From S141-55 sp964422065 (GTDB lineage: Bacteria > Hydrothermota > Hydrothermia > WGAB01), in NCBI GenBank assembly GCA_964422065.1, contig CAYQZW010000059.1, positions 1 through 11,121 of the forward strand: 11,121 nucleotides of DNA, given 5' to 3'. Position numbers and translations under genes: made by a program. Shown piece after piece: positions 1-6,843 of this stretch (positions are counted from its first letter, which is position 1; each line of letters opens with the position of its first letter). The notes under the pieces are model-generated. The model worked only from the letters and a program-made list of their open reading frames with translations. It ran no database searches and was not told where the DNA came from.

Positions 1-13
1 GGATTATCAAAAA

Positions 14-535
14 TCACCGAGGTAACCGTATAATTGCCACTCCTCCGCCGACATCGAGACCGACAGAGCCAGAAACACTGGAGGACGTAACCTCAACATC
101 ACCAGGAAGGATTTCCCAGGTCTCCAACTTTACCGGGGCGCCGGCGTCGGCGTCAATCACAGCATCTGTAATGCTCACCCACAGAGTTGCATTCGTGAGT
201 CCCAGGTCTTCAGGAGTAATGTACACCACCAATTGGTTGGGATCCGGCATGGTCAGGGTAACTTCTGTGCTTCGCGAAAGAGCACCAGCCGGAATGTCCA
301 GGCGGAAGTAGTAGTTGACTCGATTCTCGGTGAAACTCAGCTCTACTGAACCTCCCGTCGCCGCATCAATGAACGCAGACGCAGAGTGGGAAGTAAGTAG
401 CCCGTATTGGATGTTGTTGACCGTGAGGGGGACCATCTGGGAGGGATCGATCGTGGAGGTTGGAGAGGTGGTGGGAACCTTCCCACATGCGGCCAACAAG
501 ATGACCGCCACCACTGCCAGTGCCTTCTTGTACAT
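14..535 (-). CDS. Small secreted lipoprotein, probable beta-rich domain
   Basis: A 173-residue protein with a lipoprotein signal peptide: Lys3-Lys4, a hydrophobic stretch of residues 5-14, then lipobox L-A-A-C with Cys17 as the lipidated residue. A Pro/Ser/Thr-rich linker follows (about 19-36), then a beta-rich domain. Residues 60-86 contain a GGSVELSF segment followed by IPAGAL, a pattern seen in ZU5-like extracellular beta-sandwich domains; that resemblance is only suggestive. The end is Gly/Ser/Val-rich. The start is fixed by AAGGAGG six bases upstream. It has its own promoter and is separated by 150 bases from dtd, so it is probably a single-gene unit. Residue +2 after Cys is Lys, not Asp, so in an E. 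coli-like Lol system it would go to the outer membrane (inference). Function unknown. Confidence 0.85.
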   Translation of the reverse strand: MYKKALAVVAVILLAACGKVPTTSPTSTIDPSQMVPLTVNNIQYGLLTSHSASAFIDAATGGSVELSFTENRVNYYFRLDIPAGALSRSTEVTLTMPDPNQLVVYITPEDLGLTNATLWVSITDAVIDADAGAPVKLETWEILPGDVEVTSSSVSGSVGLDVGGGVAIIRLPR

Positions 536-565
536 AGCCTTCCTCCTTTTTTAGTCTTTACATAG

Positions 566-586
566 ATATTCGCAACCTGCAAATAT
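566..586. promoter_or_regulatory. Imperfect 21-bp palindrome, candidate operator
   Basis: On the plus strand the arms are ATATTCGCA and TGCAAATAT around a 3-base centre ACC; 8 of 9 arm positions are complementary. It covers the -10 box and expected start site of the lipoprotein promoter. Because transcription would begin inside it, it looks more like a protein-binding operator than an RNA hairpin. No regulator gene is visible in the window. Confidence 0.45.
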
Positions 587-610
587 AGAGGCAAAATTTT
601 GTTTTGTCAA
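582..610 (-). promoter_or_regulatory. Sigma-70-type promoter of the lipoprotein gene
   Basis: On the minus strand, a perfect -35 box TTGACA (610-605) is followed by a 17-base spacer and a -10 box TATATT (587-582). Expected transcription start is near 575, giving a leader of about 40 bases with AAGGAGG in front of the ATG at 535. The intergenic gap 536-685 otherwise holds only the palindrome over the -10 and no clear terminator for dtd. Confidence 0.8.
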
Positions 611-685
611 GTCTTTGGGGCGTTAGCGCACAACCCATTGGAATCCAAGAACTTCCATTTCGCCTTCACACACTTTTTCAGACAC

Positions 686-1135
686 TCAAGTCGGCGAAAA
701 CCGCCCGATCAGCGTCACCGGCCCGTCATTCACCAGGGTAATGTGCATGTGTTTTCGGAAAAAGCCCGGAACGATCTGATAGCCCATATTTCTTGCCGTC
801 TTTAAGAATTCCTCATAAAGTTGGCCTGAAGTTTCCCAGTCCAACGCTTTGTCAAAACTTGGGCGGCGGCCCTTCTGGATATTCCCGGCCAGCGTAAAGT
901 TCGGAATCGCCATCACTTCATAGCCCAGGTCTAAGACCGAGAGGTTGAGTTTTCCCTGCTCGTCTTCAAACACCCGAAGATGGAAGATCTTGTCAATGAC
1001 CTTGCCGAAGATCGAGGCATCGTCTCCTTTTTCGAACCCCATCAGCACCAGGAGGCCGGGGCCGATTCGGTGTGTAGCACCGGTTTCCAGGTCTTTAACT
1101 TCTGCTCCTTTTACTTTCTGGATCACCAAGATCAT
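686..1135 (-). CDS. dtd: D-aminoacyl-tRNA deacylase
   Basis: A 149-residue protein, full length for the DTD family. These homodimeric cytoplasmic enzymes hydrolyse D-aminoacyl-tRNA (and Gly-tRNA-Ala), preventing D-amino acid incorporation. Family landmarks are present: GPGLLVLMGFEKGDD (25-39), LRVFEDEQGKLNLSV (53-67), KGRRPSF (88-94) and the C-terminal NDGPVT (136-141), whose Gly-Pro forms the chiral selectivity filter. The other active-site motif, usually SQFTL, reads PNFTL here (78-82), and residue 7, usually Arg, is Lys. The ATG overlaps the upstream hydrolase stop as ATGA. A GGAGGT lies about 10 bases upstream inside that gene, so translation is probably coupled. It is the last gene of its unit. 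Identification is secure; full activity is likely but the motif change makes it less certain. Confidence 0.93.
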   Translation of the reverse strand: MILVIQKVKGAEVKDLETGATHRIGPGLLVLMGFEKGDDASIFGKVIDKIFHLRVFEDEQGKLNLSVLDLGYEVMAIPNFTLAGNIQKGRRPSFDKALDWETSGQLYEEFLKTARNMGYQIVPGFFRKHMHITLVNDGPVTLIGRFSPT

Positions 1136-3591
1136 GGCTTCGGATACCTCCAGTATCGGTCAAAGAACCCTGCCTCAACCAATCCGCCCCATCCAAACTG
1201 GAAGGCGTCTTCTGTGTAAATGAGGAAATCGGGGATGCCATTGCCGGAATAGAGGATGGGGAAGGCATACAACGCATCAGGTGGCCCCAGGTTGATCTGC
1301 CAGAGTTGGCCTGGCGCCACAGGACTGGGATACACGTACTTCGCATAGGCCTGGGCATACGTTCGATAAGGGGTTCGGAGGGTCTGTCCATCGCCTTCAA
1401 TCGGCAGGGCCTTCCTGTAGGCCTGAAGAAGCCGATGGTTTTTCATGGTCCCGAACAGGATGAGGTTCCGGTTTATCCATCTGGAGGTCATTACAGCGGT
1501 ATCCGGGATTACAGGAACAACGCCGTTCCCCCGATAATACCAGGTCCATTGCGTGAGCCGGGCGAGATCGAAGTAGGCCTGGGTTTCCTCAGAAGACGTT
1601 CCGGTGGCGTACACCAGCGCGAACGGTTGGAAATACGCCTCCTTGATCGGGCCAAACCATCCAGGTCGCTTCTCATTCCTTTTGCGTTGATATCCGCGAA
1701 TCCACCGATCGCCCTTTTTCTCAAACCGAACCGAATCTCGATCGAAAATCCGGAAAGATTGAAGAGACTGGTCCCGAATCACAATCTTCCGAATACCTCG
1801 AGTCTGCGTGAGGGCAAACCCGACAACATTCACAGGTTCCACGACCAAAGTCTGATCGTCGCGATATGCACGGATTTTCGCGACCTGACCAGGGGTCTCG
1901 ACCTGAAGGATCTGGACCCAGGCAACACGGTTTAAGACGCTGATATTGTAAGTTTCAAAAACAACGGTGTCCGGATCTGGAGATCGGCGATGTTCCTGGA
2001 AAAAGGTTTGAATCTTCGGGTGATCCACACAGGCCGCCCCTTTCATGCCCTCCATGGTCCACCAGTGGCCCTTGCCGGGGACTTCCCAGTATTCAACGTT
2101 GGAGTTGACTTTAGAGACCATGGAGAACAGGAGTCGGGGCTGATACGGTGGGACATTCCGATCACTTCCCCCTTGGACAATCAGGATCGGGATCCGGCGC
2201 AAGTTATCCAGGAGTTTAAGGGGCTGGGTCTGAGCCATCACGGCGTCCCGAACCGCCAACAGGGCCGGATCAGCCATCTGCTGGCTGGTCTGTGTGGCAA
2301 AGGGGATGTACCGTGGGAAACTCTCCCATCCCGCACCGGGTTCCATAGAAGCAAACCGCCAACCGTAAAGACTCCCCAAATGCCAGGTCCCATGTCCTCC
2401 CATGGAGTGGCCCGTCAAATGCATCCGAAGCGTATCAATGGGGAACCGGTGAATAGCATCTTCCAAGACTTCCAAAGCATCTAAACGTCCCCAGTCCTGC
2501 CAGTCAAATCCGAAGGGTCGACGATTCGTAGGACACACGATGTATGCCCAGTCCTTTTGTTCGTATGCCCGGGCGAGGCCCCAGGCCTCAACCCCTGCAC
2601 CGTGCAACGCAAAGATCAAGGCATACGGCGGGGTTCCTCCTTTTGGAGGCAGGACGGCGTAGTATTGGACCGAAGAATCAATCTTGGAAATAAAGGTGAT
2701 CCTCCGCAATTCTTCCGGTCCGACGACTCGCAGTGGGATTTCCACCGTGTCGACAACTTCGTTGCCAGTGAGGATCTCGACCTGGACCTTCAACGTTTCG
2801 GGAGGCGATGGAGGATGAAGAACCGGGATAGGTATTGGCACCTTGTACACCCCCAGGGGCTCTATGGGTGGGACTTGGACGATCTGCGTCCCTATTGCAG
2901 GAGAGGGCAGAACCTTAAGAGAGAGGTCGTTCAGCCACATGCGGGTCTGATTGACGACTGGGAGTCCGACCCAGTACGTGCCGGAATCTACGATATCCGG
3001 GACTGTCCAATCTTTGAGAATGGATACGGGTTTTCTTGCTGGAACAAAGACAATGGAGAATTGGCGCTCAACGTAGCCGGCCACGGTCAACTCGATAACA
3101 TTCTGGCCAGAGTCCAAGACCACCGGAACCCAGAAATAAGTATAACCATAAGGATTGGACGGGTACGGCCGACCATTGATCCAGACGGTCCCGGTCCGGC
3201 GCGCCAGCATCCGATAGACCCCCGCTCTGGGGGCGTCCAGGGTTGTCCAGAGGACCGCATGGAATGCAAGTCCTGCAAATCCATACTGTTCAGCGAGGAT
3301 GAGGGTATCCATGAGATCCTCATAGGATACCCGCACTTGCCCCAGCGAATCAGGCGCAACCTTTCGCCAAATCGCAAATCCACCGTTGGCCACAGGGCTG
3401 GGGAATTTTTCTGTGGTATCCGGCATTTGGAGTCGCCAGGATGCTCGTTCTCCCGTAGGGTCCAGCCAGCCCTCGCGTGACCCCAAGGGCAACGGCCCCA
3501 GGGCCCAGTACCCACCAGGATAAAGGGTATCCCCATGGCTGATCGTGGGGAATCCCAGGACCAAACTCAACCCCAACATCCAGGACATCAT
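1132..3591 (-). CDS. Secreted prolyl-oligopeptidase/esterase-like alpha/beta-hydrolase, 819 aa
   Basis: An exported hydrolase. The signal peptide covers about residues 1-20, ending near SHG. Residues 25-190 look like a beta-rich, possibly carbohydrate-binding module (GTVWINGRPYP at 134-144), followed by a Pro-rich beta region to about 290. The catalytic alpha/beta-hydrolase domain spans about 295-535: oxyanion-type LHGAG (329-333), nucleophile elbow GHSMGG with Ser396, Asp477 in GGSDRNVPP and His509 in GKGHWW, a complete plausible triad. About 280 further residues (540-819) form an extra C-terminal region of unknown role. AAAGGAGG eight bases upstream fixes the start, and the ATG overlaps the preceding reductase stop as ATGA. 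It could be a peptidase or an ester hydrolase of polysaccharide or polyester; the sequence does not settle the substrate. Confidence 0.88.
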   Translation of the reverse strand: MMSWMLGLSLVLGFPTISHGDTLYPGGYWALGPLPLGSREGWLDPTGERASWRLQMPDTTEKFPSPVANGGFAIWRKVAPDSLGQVRVSYEDLMDTLILAEQYGFAGLAFHAVLWTTLDAPRAGVYRMLARRTGTVWINGRPYPSNPYGYTYFWVPVVLDSGQNVIELTVAGYVERQFSIVFVPARKPVSILKDWTVPDIVDSGTYWVGLPVVNQTRMWLNDLSLKVLPSPAIGTQIVQVPPIEPLGVYKVPIPIPVLHPPSPPETLKVQVEILTGNEVVDTVEIPLRVVGPEELRRITFISKIDSSVQYYAVLPPKGGTPPYALIFALHGAGVEAWGLARAYEQKDWAYIVCPTNRRPFGFDWQDWGRLDALEVLEDAIHRFPIDTLRMHLTGHSMGGHGTWHLGSLYGWRFASMEPGAGWESFPRYIPFATQTSQQMADPALLAVRDAVMAQTQPLKLLDNLRRIPILIVQGGSDRNVPPYQPRLLFSMVSKVNSNVEYWEVPGKGHWWTMEGMKGAACVDHPKIQTFFQEHRRSPDPDTVVFETYNISVLNRVAWVQILQVETPGQVAKIRAYRDDQTLVVEPVNVVGFALTQTRGIRKIVIRDQSLQSFRIFDRDSVRFEKKGDRWIRGYQRKRNEKRPGWFGPIKEAYFQPFALVYATGTSSEETQAYFDLARLTQWTWYYRGNGVVPVIPDTAVMTSRWINRNLILFGTMKNHRLLQAYRKALPIEGDGQTLRTPYRTYAQAYAKYVYPSPVAPGQLWQINLGPPDALYAFPILYSGNGIPDFLIYTEDAFQFGWGGLVEAGFFDRYWRYPKP

Positions 3592-4448
3592 GGAATGTGC
3601 CTCCTTTTTTCACCCGTGGCTTCCTTCCAAAAACGCTTTAAAAATTGGGGGTATCCAGGCACATAGATCCCTTCTGCTTTTAATCGGTGATTCTCCAAGA
3701 TGGTCATTCGAGGGCGCGGGGCGGAGTGGATCTCCGCTCGGCGTTTGGGCTGGACTTGCAGGGACAGGCCCGATACACGCCGAAGGTGTTCTACAAACTC
3801 CAGAGGCGTGGCGGCCTCCTCCCCAGCAAGATGGTAGGTCCCATAAGGCAGTCCTTGTTCCAGGACCCTCACGAGTTGCTCTGCCAGGACCGGGGCATAC
3901 GTGGGGCAACTCCATTGGTCTTCCGTGACCTGTAGAGGGCGTTTCTGTCGGATGAGTTCTGGGAGTTGAGAGAAAAAGGTTTTGCCTCCTACCCCAAAGA
4001 TCCACGAAGTCCGCACGATGTAGTGTTTCTCCCATCTCTGGACGGCTTGCTCGCCCAGCCACTTGGTTCGTCCATAGACGTTGATCGGATGAGGCTCATC
4101 CTCCTCCCGGTACCGACCCTTCTCGCCATCAAACACAAAGTCCGTGGAAATATACAGGAGGGGGATCCCAAGATGCTCTGCGGCTTTTGCGATCTCTGCC
4201 GTGGCCAGATGGTTGATCCGGTCCGCCAATTCGGGCTGGTGCTCACAGAGATCCACCCCTGTCAGGGCTGCGGCGTGGATGATGGCCTGGGGCTGGAGGT
4301 GATGGAAAAAGGGCACAATCCGGTCCGTCTCCTCCAGATTTAAGAATTTTCGGGAGACCGGGATGGGGATCCAGCCCGGCTTTGTGGCGATCACTTGGAG
4401 GAGGTATCGCCCTAAAAGCCCCGTTGCACCCGTAACTGCAATCTTCAC
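3588..4448 (-). CDS. RmlD-like NAD(P)-dependent sugar-nucleotide reductase (SDR family)
   Basis: A 286-residue extended SDR protein like dTDP-4-dehydrorhamnose reductase, which makes the last step of dTDP-L-rhamnose synthesis. Visible: N-terminal Rossmann nucleotide loop TGATGLLG (6-13), HAAALTGVDLCE in the family position, catalytic STD (101-103) and YGRTK with Tyr125 and Lys129. A substrate-domain LAGEEAATPLEF segment lies nearer the C-terminus. I place the start at the GTG at 4448: it gives the usual M-K-I-A-V-T-G beginning, has AGAGGG seven bases upstream, and lies downstream of a good promoter. An in-frame TTG at 4472 sits inside that promoter's -10 box. No rmlA, B or C genes are nearby, so the exact substrate is open and no gene symbol is assigned. 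It is the first gene of the reductase-hydrolase-dtd unit. Confidence 0.87.
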   Translation of the reverse strand: MKIAVTGATGLLGRYLLQVIATKPGWIPIPVSRKFLNLEETDRIVPFFHHLQPQAIIHAAALTGVDLCEHQPELADRINHLATAEIAKAAEHLGIPLLYISTDFVFDGEKGRYREEDEPHPINVYGRTKWLGEQAVQRWEKHYIVRTSWIFGVGGKTFFSQLPELIRQKRPLQVTEDQWSCPTYAPVLAEQLVRVLEQGLPYGTYHLAGEEAATPLEFVEHLRRVSGLSLQVQPKRRAEIHSAPRPRMTILENHRLKAEGIYVPGYPQFLKRFWKEATGEKRRHIP

Positions 4449-4471
4449 GTAATCGCCCTCTCTGCCCTGCA

Positions 4472-4500
4472 AGTATACGCAGAAACCTGGGCATTCTCAA
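4472..4500 (-). promoter_or_regulatory. Promoter of the reductase-hydrolase-dtd unit
   Basis: On the minus strand, -35 TTGAGA (4500-4495), 17-base spacer, -10 TATACT (4477-4472). Start expected near 4465, leaving a leader of about 16 bases to the GTG at 4448. It is back to back with the topA promoter in a 108-base divergent intergenic region. Confidence 0.75.
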
Positions 4501-4516
4501 CGATGACCCGTTGTGC

Positions 4517-4546
4517 TTGACAATCTCCAATCGGGGAGAATATAGT
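4517..4546 (+). promoter_or_regulatory. Promoter of topA
   Basis: Perfect -35 TTGACA (4517-4522), 18-base spacer, -10 TATAGT (4541-4546). The expected start site, near 4553, is only a few bases before the topA ATG at 4557, so the mRNA would be leaderless or nearly so. An inverted repeat TCTCC-N6-GGAGA (4524-4539) fills the spacer. Confidence 0.75.
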
Positions 4547-4556
4547 AAGCCCCGAC

Positions 4557-6797
4557 ATGGCGAACAAATTGATCATCGTAGAATCCCCGACCAAAGCCCG
4601 GACCATTTATGGCTACCTGGGCGGCGAATATCGTGTGTTGGCTTCCAAGGGACACGTGAAGGACCTCCCGGAGAAAGAGTTTGGCGTTGAAATTGAACGA
4701 GGGTTCCGACCGCGCTACGTCGTCATCCGTGGGAAATCCAAGGTCCTGAAAGAGATCCAGAAGGCCTCTAAGGACGCGGAAATGATCTACCTCGCCTCAG
4801 ACCCAGACCGTGAGGGAGAAGCCATTGCGTACCACATCGCCGAGGAGATCAAAAAGGTCCGCGGGAACGGCAACATCAAACGGATCCTCCTCTACGAGAT
4901 CACACGGAACTCGGTTCGACAGGCCCTCCAGGAACCTGGCGAGATTGATCTCAACAAGGTCTATGCTCAACAGGCACGGCGGATCCTGGATCGGATCGTG
5001 GGCTACCAGGTTTCCCCAATCCTCTGGAAAGTGATGTACCGGGGCTTATCCGCGGGACGAGTCCAAACGGTGGCCCTCCGGATGCTCGTAGAACGGGAAA
5101 AAGAAATTGAAGCGTTTGTCCCGGAAAAGTACTGGGTCCTTTACGCGATTTTTGAGAAGGACGGCATCCAGTTCCGTGCCCAATTGGCCAAACTGGATGG
5201 AAAGGACGCCAAGCGTCTCACAGACCCAGACTTAGCGAAACACCTCCAAGAATCCCTCAAAAAAACGGCGTTCCAGGTAATCCAACGGACGATTACAGAC
5301 CAATTTGTCTCTCCTCCGCCCCCATACAAAACCTCCACCCTCCAGCAAGATGCCAACAACAAGTTCCGGTACAGCGCCAAGCGGACCATGATGCTGGCCC
5401 AACAACTCTATGAGGGCATTGAAATTCCAGGCATCGGGACCAAGGGGCTGATCACATACATGCGGACGGACTCCGTACGGATGGCAGACAAGGCCATCGC
5501 GGCGATCCGGCGGGTCATTCAAGACACCTGGGGGGAAGCCTATCTCAACCCGAAGCGGCGGACTTACGAAGATCGCGGCAAGAAGGTCCAGGGCGCCCAC
5601 GAAGCGATCCGGCCGACGGATCCTGCCCTCACCCCGGAATCCCTCCAGGGCAAGATCCCGCAAGACCTTTGGAAACTTTATCGTCTCATCTGGAAACGCG
5701 CGATGGCCACTCAGGCCAGCCGAGCCAAGGTCCGGTCTCAAACGGTCGTCCTGAAAGCCAACGGAACGGAATGGGTTGCTGAAGGCAAAACCCTGCTGTT
5801 TGATGGCTTTTATAGCATCCTTGGAGAACAGCCGAAGGAAACCCCTATCCCCGACCTTGAGGAGGGGGAGACCCTGGTGCCGACAAAGATCGTTTTGGAG
5901 GAGCGGGAGACCGAGCCGCCGCGTCGGTACACCGAAGCCTCCCTGGTCCGGGCTTTAGAGGCCAAGGGGATCGGCCGCCCCTCCACCTATGCTCCAACCA
6001 TTGCTACCCTCAAAGAACGCAAATACGTCCAAACCCAAGGCCGTTATCTGGTCCCAACCCCCTTGGGACGGACCGTTGTGGATATCTTGGTCCCCCGTTT
6101 CAAGGAGATCTTTGACTACAACTTCACGGCCCGGATGGAAGAGGCCCTGGACCAAATTGAGGCAGGGGAACGACAATGGCAGGAGGTCCTGGAAGATTTT
6201 TACAACGAATTTAGAAAGGAACTGGAAAAAATCGCCGGAGAACTGTCACAACTCAAAGAGAATTTGCAGGAAAAAACCGAAGAAACGTGTCCAATATGTG
6301 GCGCCCCCTTGGTCATTAAATGGGGGAAATATGGGCGGTTCCTCGCGTGTACCAACTTCCCCAAATGCACATACACCCGCGGACTGGATGAGGAGGTATT
6401 CGCAGGGGAACGGTGCCCGATCTGCGGCAAAGAGATGGTCGTTCGTACCGGACGACACGGCCGATACCTGGCCTGCATAGACTATCCCACGTGTCCGGGC
6501 ACCAAGCCGTTACCCACCGGCGTGGCCTGCCCGAAATGCGGATCTCCAATCATTGAACGGGTCAGCAAAAAAGGACGCGTGTATTATCCGTGTTCCAATC
6601 CGGAGTGTGATTTCGTGCTGTTTCAGAGACCCATCCCCGTGCCTTGCCCGAAGTGTGGACATCCTTTTGTGGTGGAGTCCCGCACACGTCGAGGGCTCCG
6701 GTATCGTTGCCCTGAGTGCAAGGCGGATGTCACAGTTGACGTTCGCAAAACCCTGGCCACCTCTCCACCATCGGGTGGATCCAAGGGGTCCTCTTGA
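4557..6797 (+). CDS. topA: DNA topoisomerase I (type IA) with four C-terminal zinc ribbons
   Basis: A 746-residue enzyme that relaxes negative supercoils through a 5'-phosphotyrosine intermediate. The TOPRIM domain begins at once (IIVESPTKA, Glu9) and has the metal-binding SDPDREGE with Asp82, Asp84 and Glu86. The catalytic Tyr301 lies in TYMRTDS, with Arg303 beside it. Further landmarks are SAGRVQTVAL (165-174), GAHEAIRPTDP (346-356) and GIGRPSTYAPTI (471-482). The C-terminus carries four Cys4 ribbons: Cys578/581/598/604, 620/623/640/646, 658/661/679/684 and 697/700/718/721. A short Ser/Gly-rich tail follows. The ATG is the canonical family start, yet no Shine-Dalgarno lies at useful distance and the promoter puts the transcript start almost on the ATG. 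Complete, with no sign of damage. Confidence 0.97.
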   Translation: MANKLIIVESPTKARTIYGYLGGEYRVLASKGHVKDLPEKEFGVEIERGFRPRYVVIRGKSKVLKEIQKASKDAEMIYLASDPDREGEAIAYHIAEEIKKVRGNGNIKRILLYEITRNSVRQALQEPGEIDLNKVYAQQARRILDRIVGYQVSPILWKVMYRGLSAGRVQTVALRMLVEREKEIEAFVPEKYWVLYAIFEKDGIQFRAQLAKLDGKDAKRLTDPDLAKHLQESLKKTAFQVIQRTITDQFVSPPPPYKTSTLQQDANNKFRYSAKRTMMLAQQLYEGIEIPGIGTKGLITYMRTDSVRMADKAIAAIRRVIQDTWGEAYLNPKRRTYEDRGKKVQGAHEAIRPTDPALTPESLQGKIPQDLWKLYRLIWKRAMATQASRAKVRSQTVVLKANGTEWVAEGKTLLFDGFYSILGEQPKETPIPDLEEGETLVPTKIVLEERETEPPRRYTEASLVRALEAKGIGRPSTYAPTIATLKERKYVQTQGRYLVPTPLGRTVVDILVPRFKEIFDYNFTARMEEALDQIEAGERQWQEVLEDFYNEFRKELEKIAGELSQLKENLQEKTEETCPICGAPLVIKWGKYGRFLACTNFPKCTYTRGLDEEVFAGERCPICGKEMVVRTGRHGRYLACIDYPTCPGTKPLPTGVACPKCGSPIIERVSKKGRVYYPCSNPECDFVLFQRPIPVPCPKCGHPFVVESRTRRGLRYRCPECKADVTVDVRKTLATSPPSGGSKGSS

Positions 6798-6822
6798 CAA
6801 TCTCGGAGGGCCGGATTACTCT
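6794..6822 (+). promoter_or_regulatory. Candidate promoter of htpX-GWxTD-yraN unit
   Basis: A perfect -35 TTGACA (6794-6799) overlaps the topA stop codon. The -10 is weaker: TACTCT at 6817-6822 with a 17-base spacer, or TCTAAT at 6820-6825 with a 20-base spacer. The first 11 bases, TTGACAATCTC, are identical to the start of the topA promoter. Read-through from topA is also possible, as no terminator separates the genes. Confidence 0.45.
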
Positions 6823-6843
6823 AATTTTTGGAGGTGAACCCGC

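Noticed and set aside
611..685. Possible dtd terminator
   Set aside because: The end of dtd can form GGCG-GTTTT-CGCC, but no T-rich run follows it on the minus strand.
1306..2484. Further plus-strand open frames of 164 and 209 codons
   Set aside because: Also antisense to the hydrolase, with no ribosome binding site or family motif.
2557..3480. Long open frame of 307 codons on the plus strand
   Set aside because: It lies antisense inside the 819-residue hydrolase gene, has no signal or recognisable domain and an Arg/Gly/Pro-rich composition typical of a GC-rich shadow frame.
4449..4472. TTG at 4472 as the start of the RmlD-like gene
   Set aside because: The TTG is inside the -10 box of the promoter, so it would not be transcribed; the GTG at 4448 has a Shine-Dalgarno and the canonical N-terminus.
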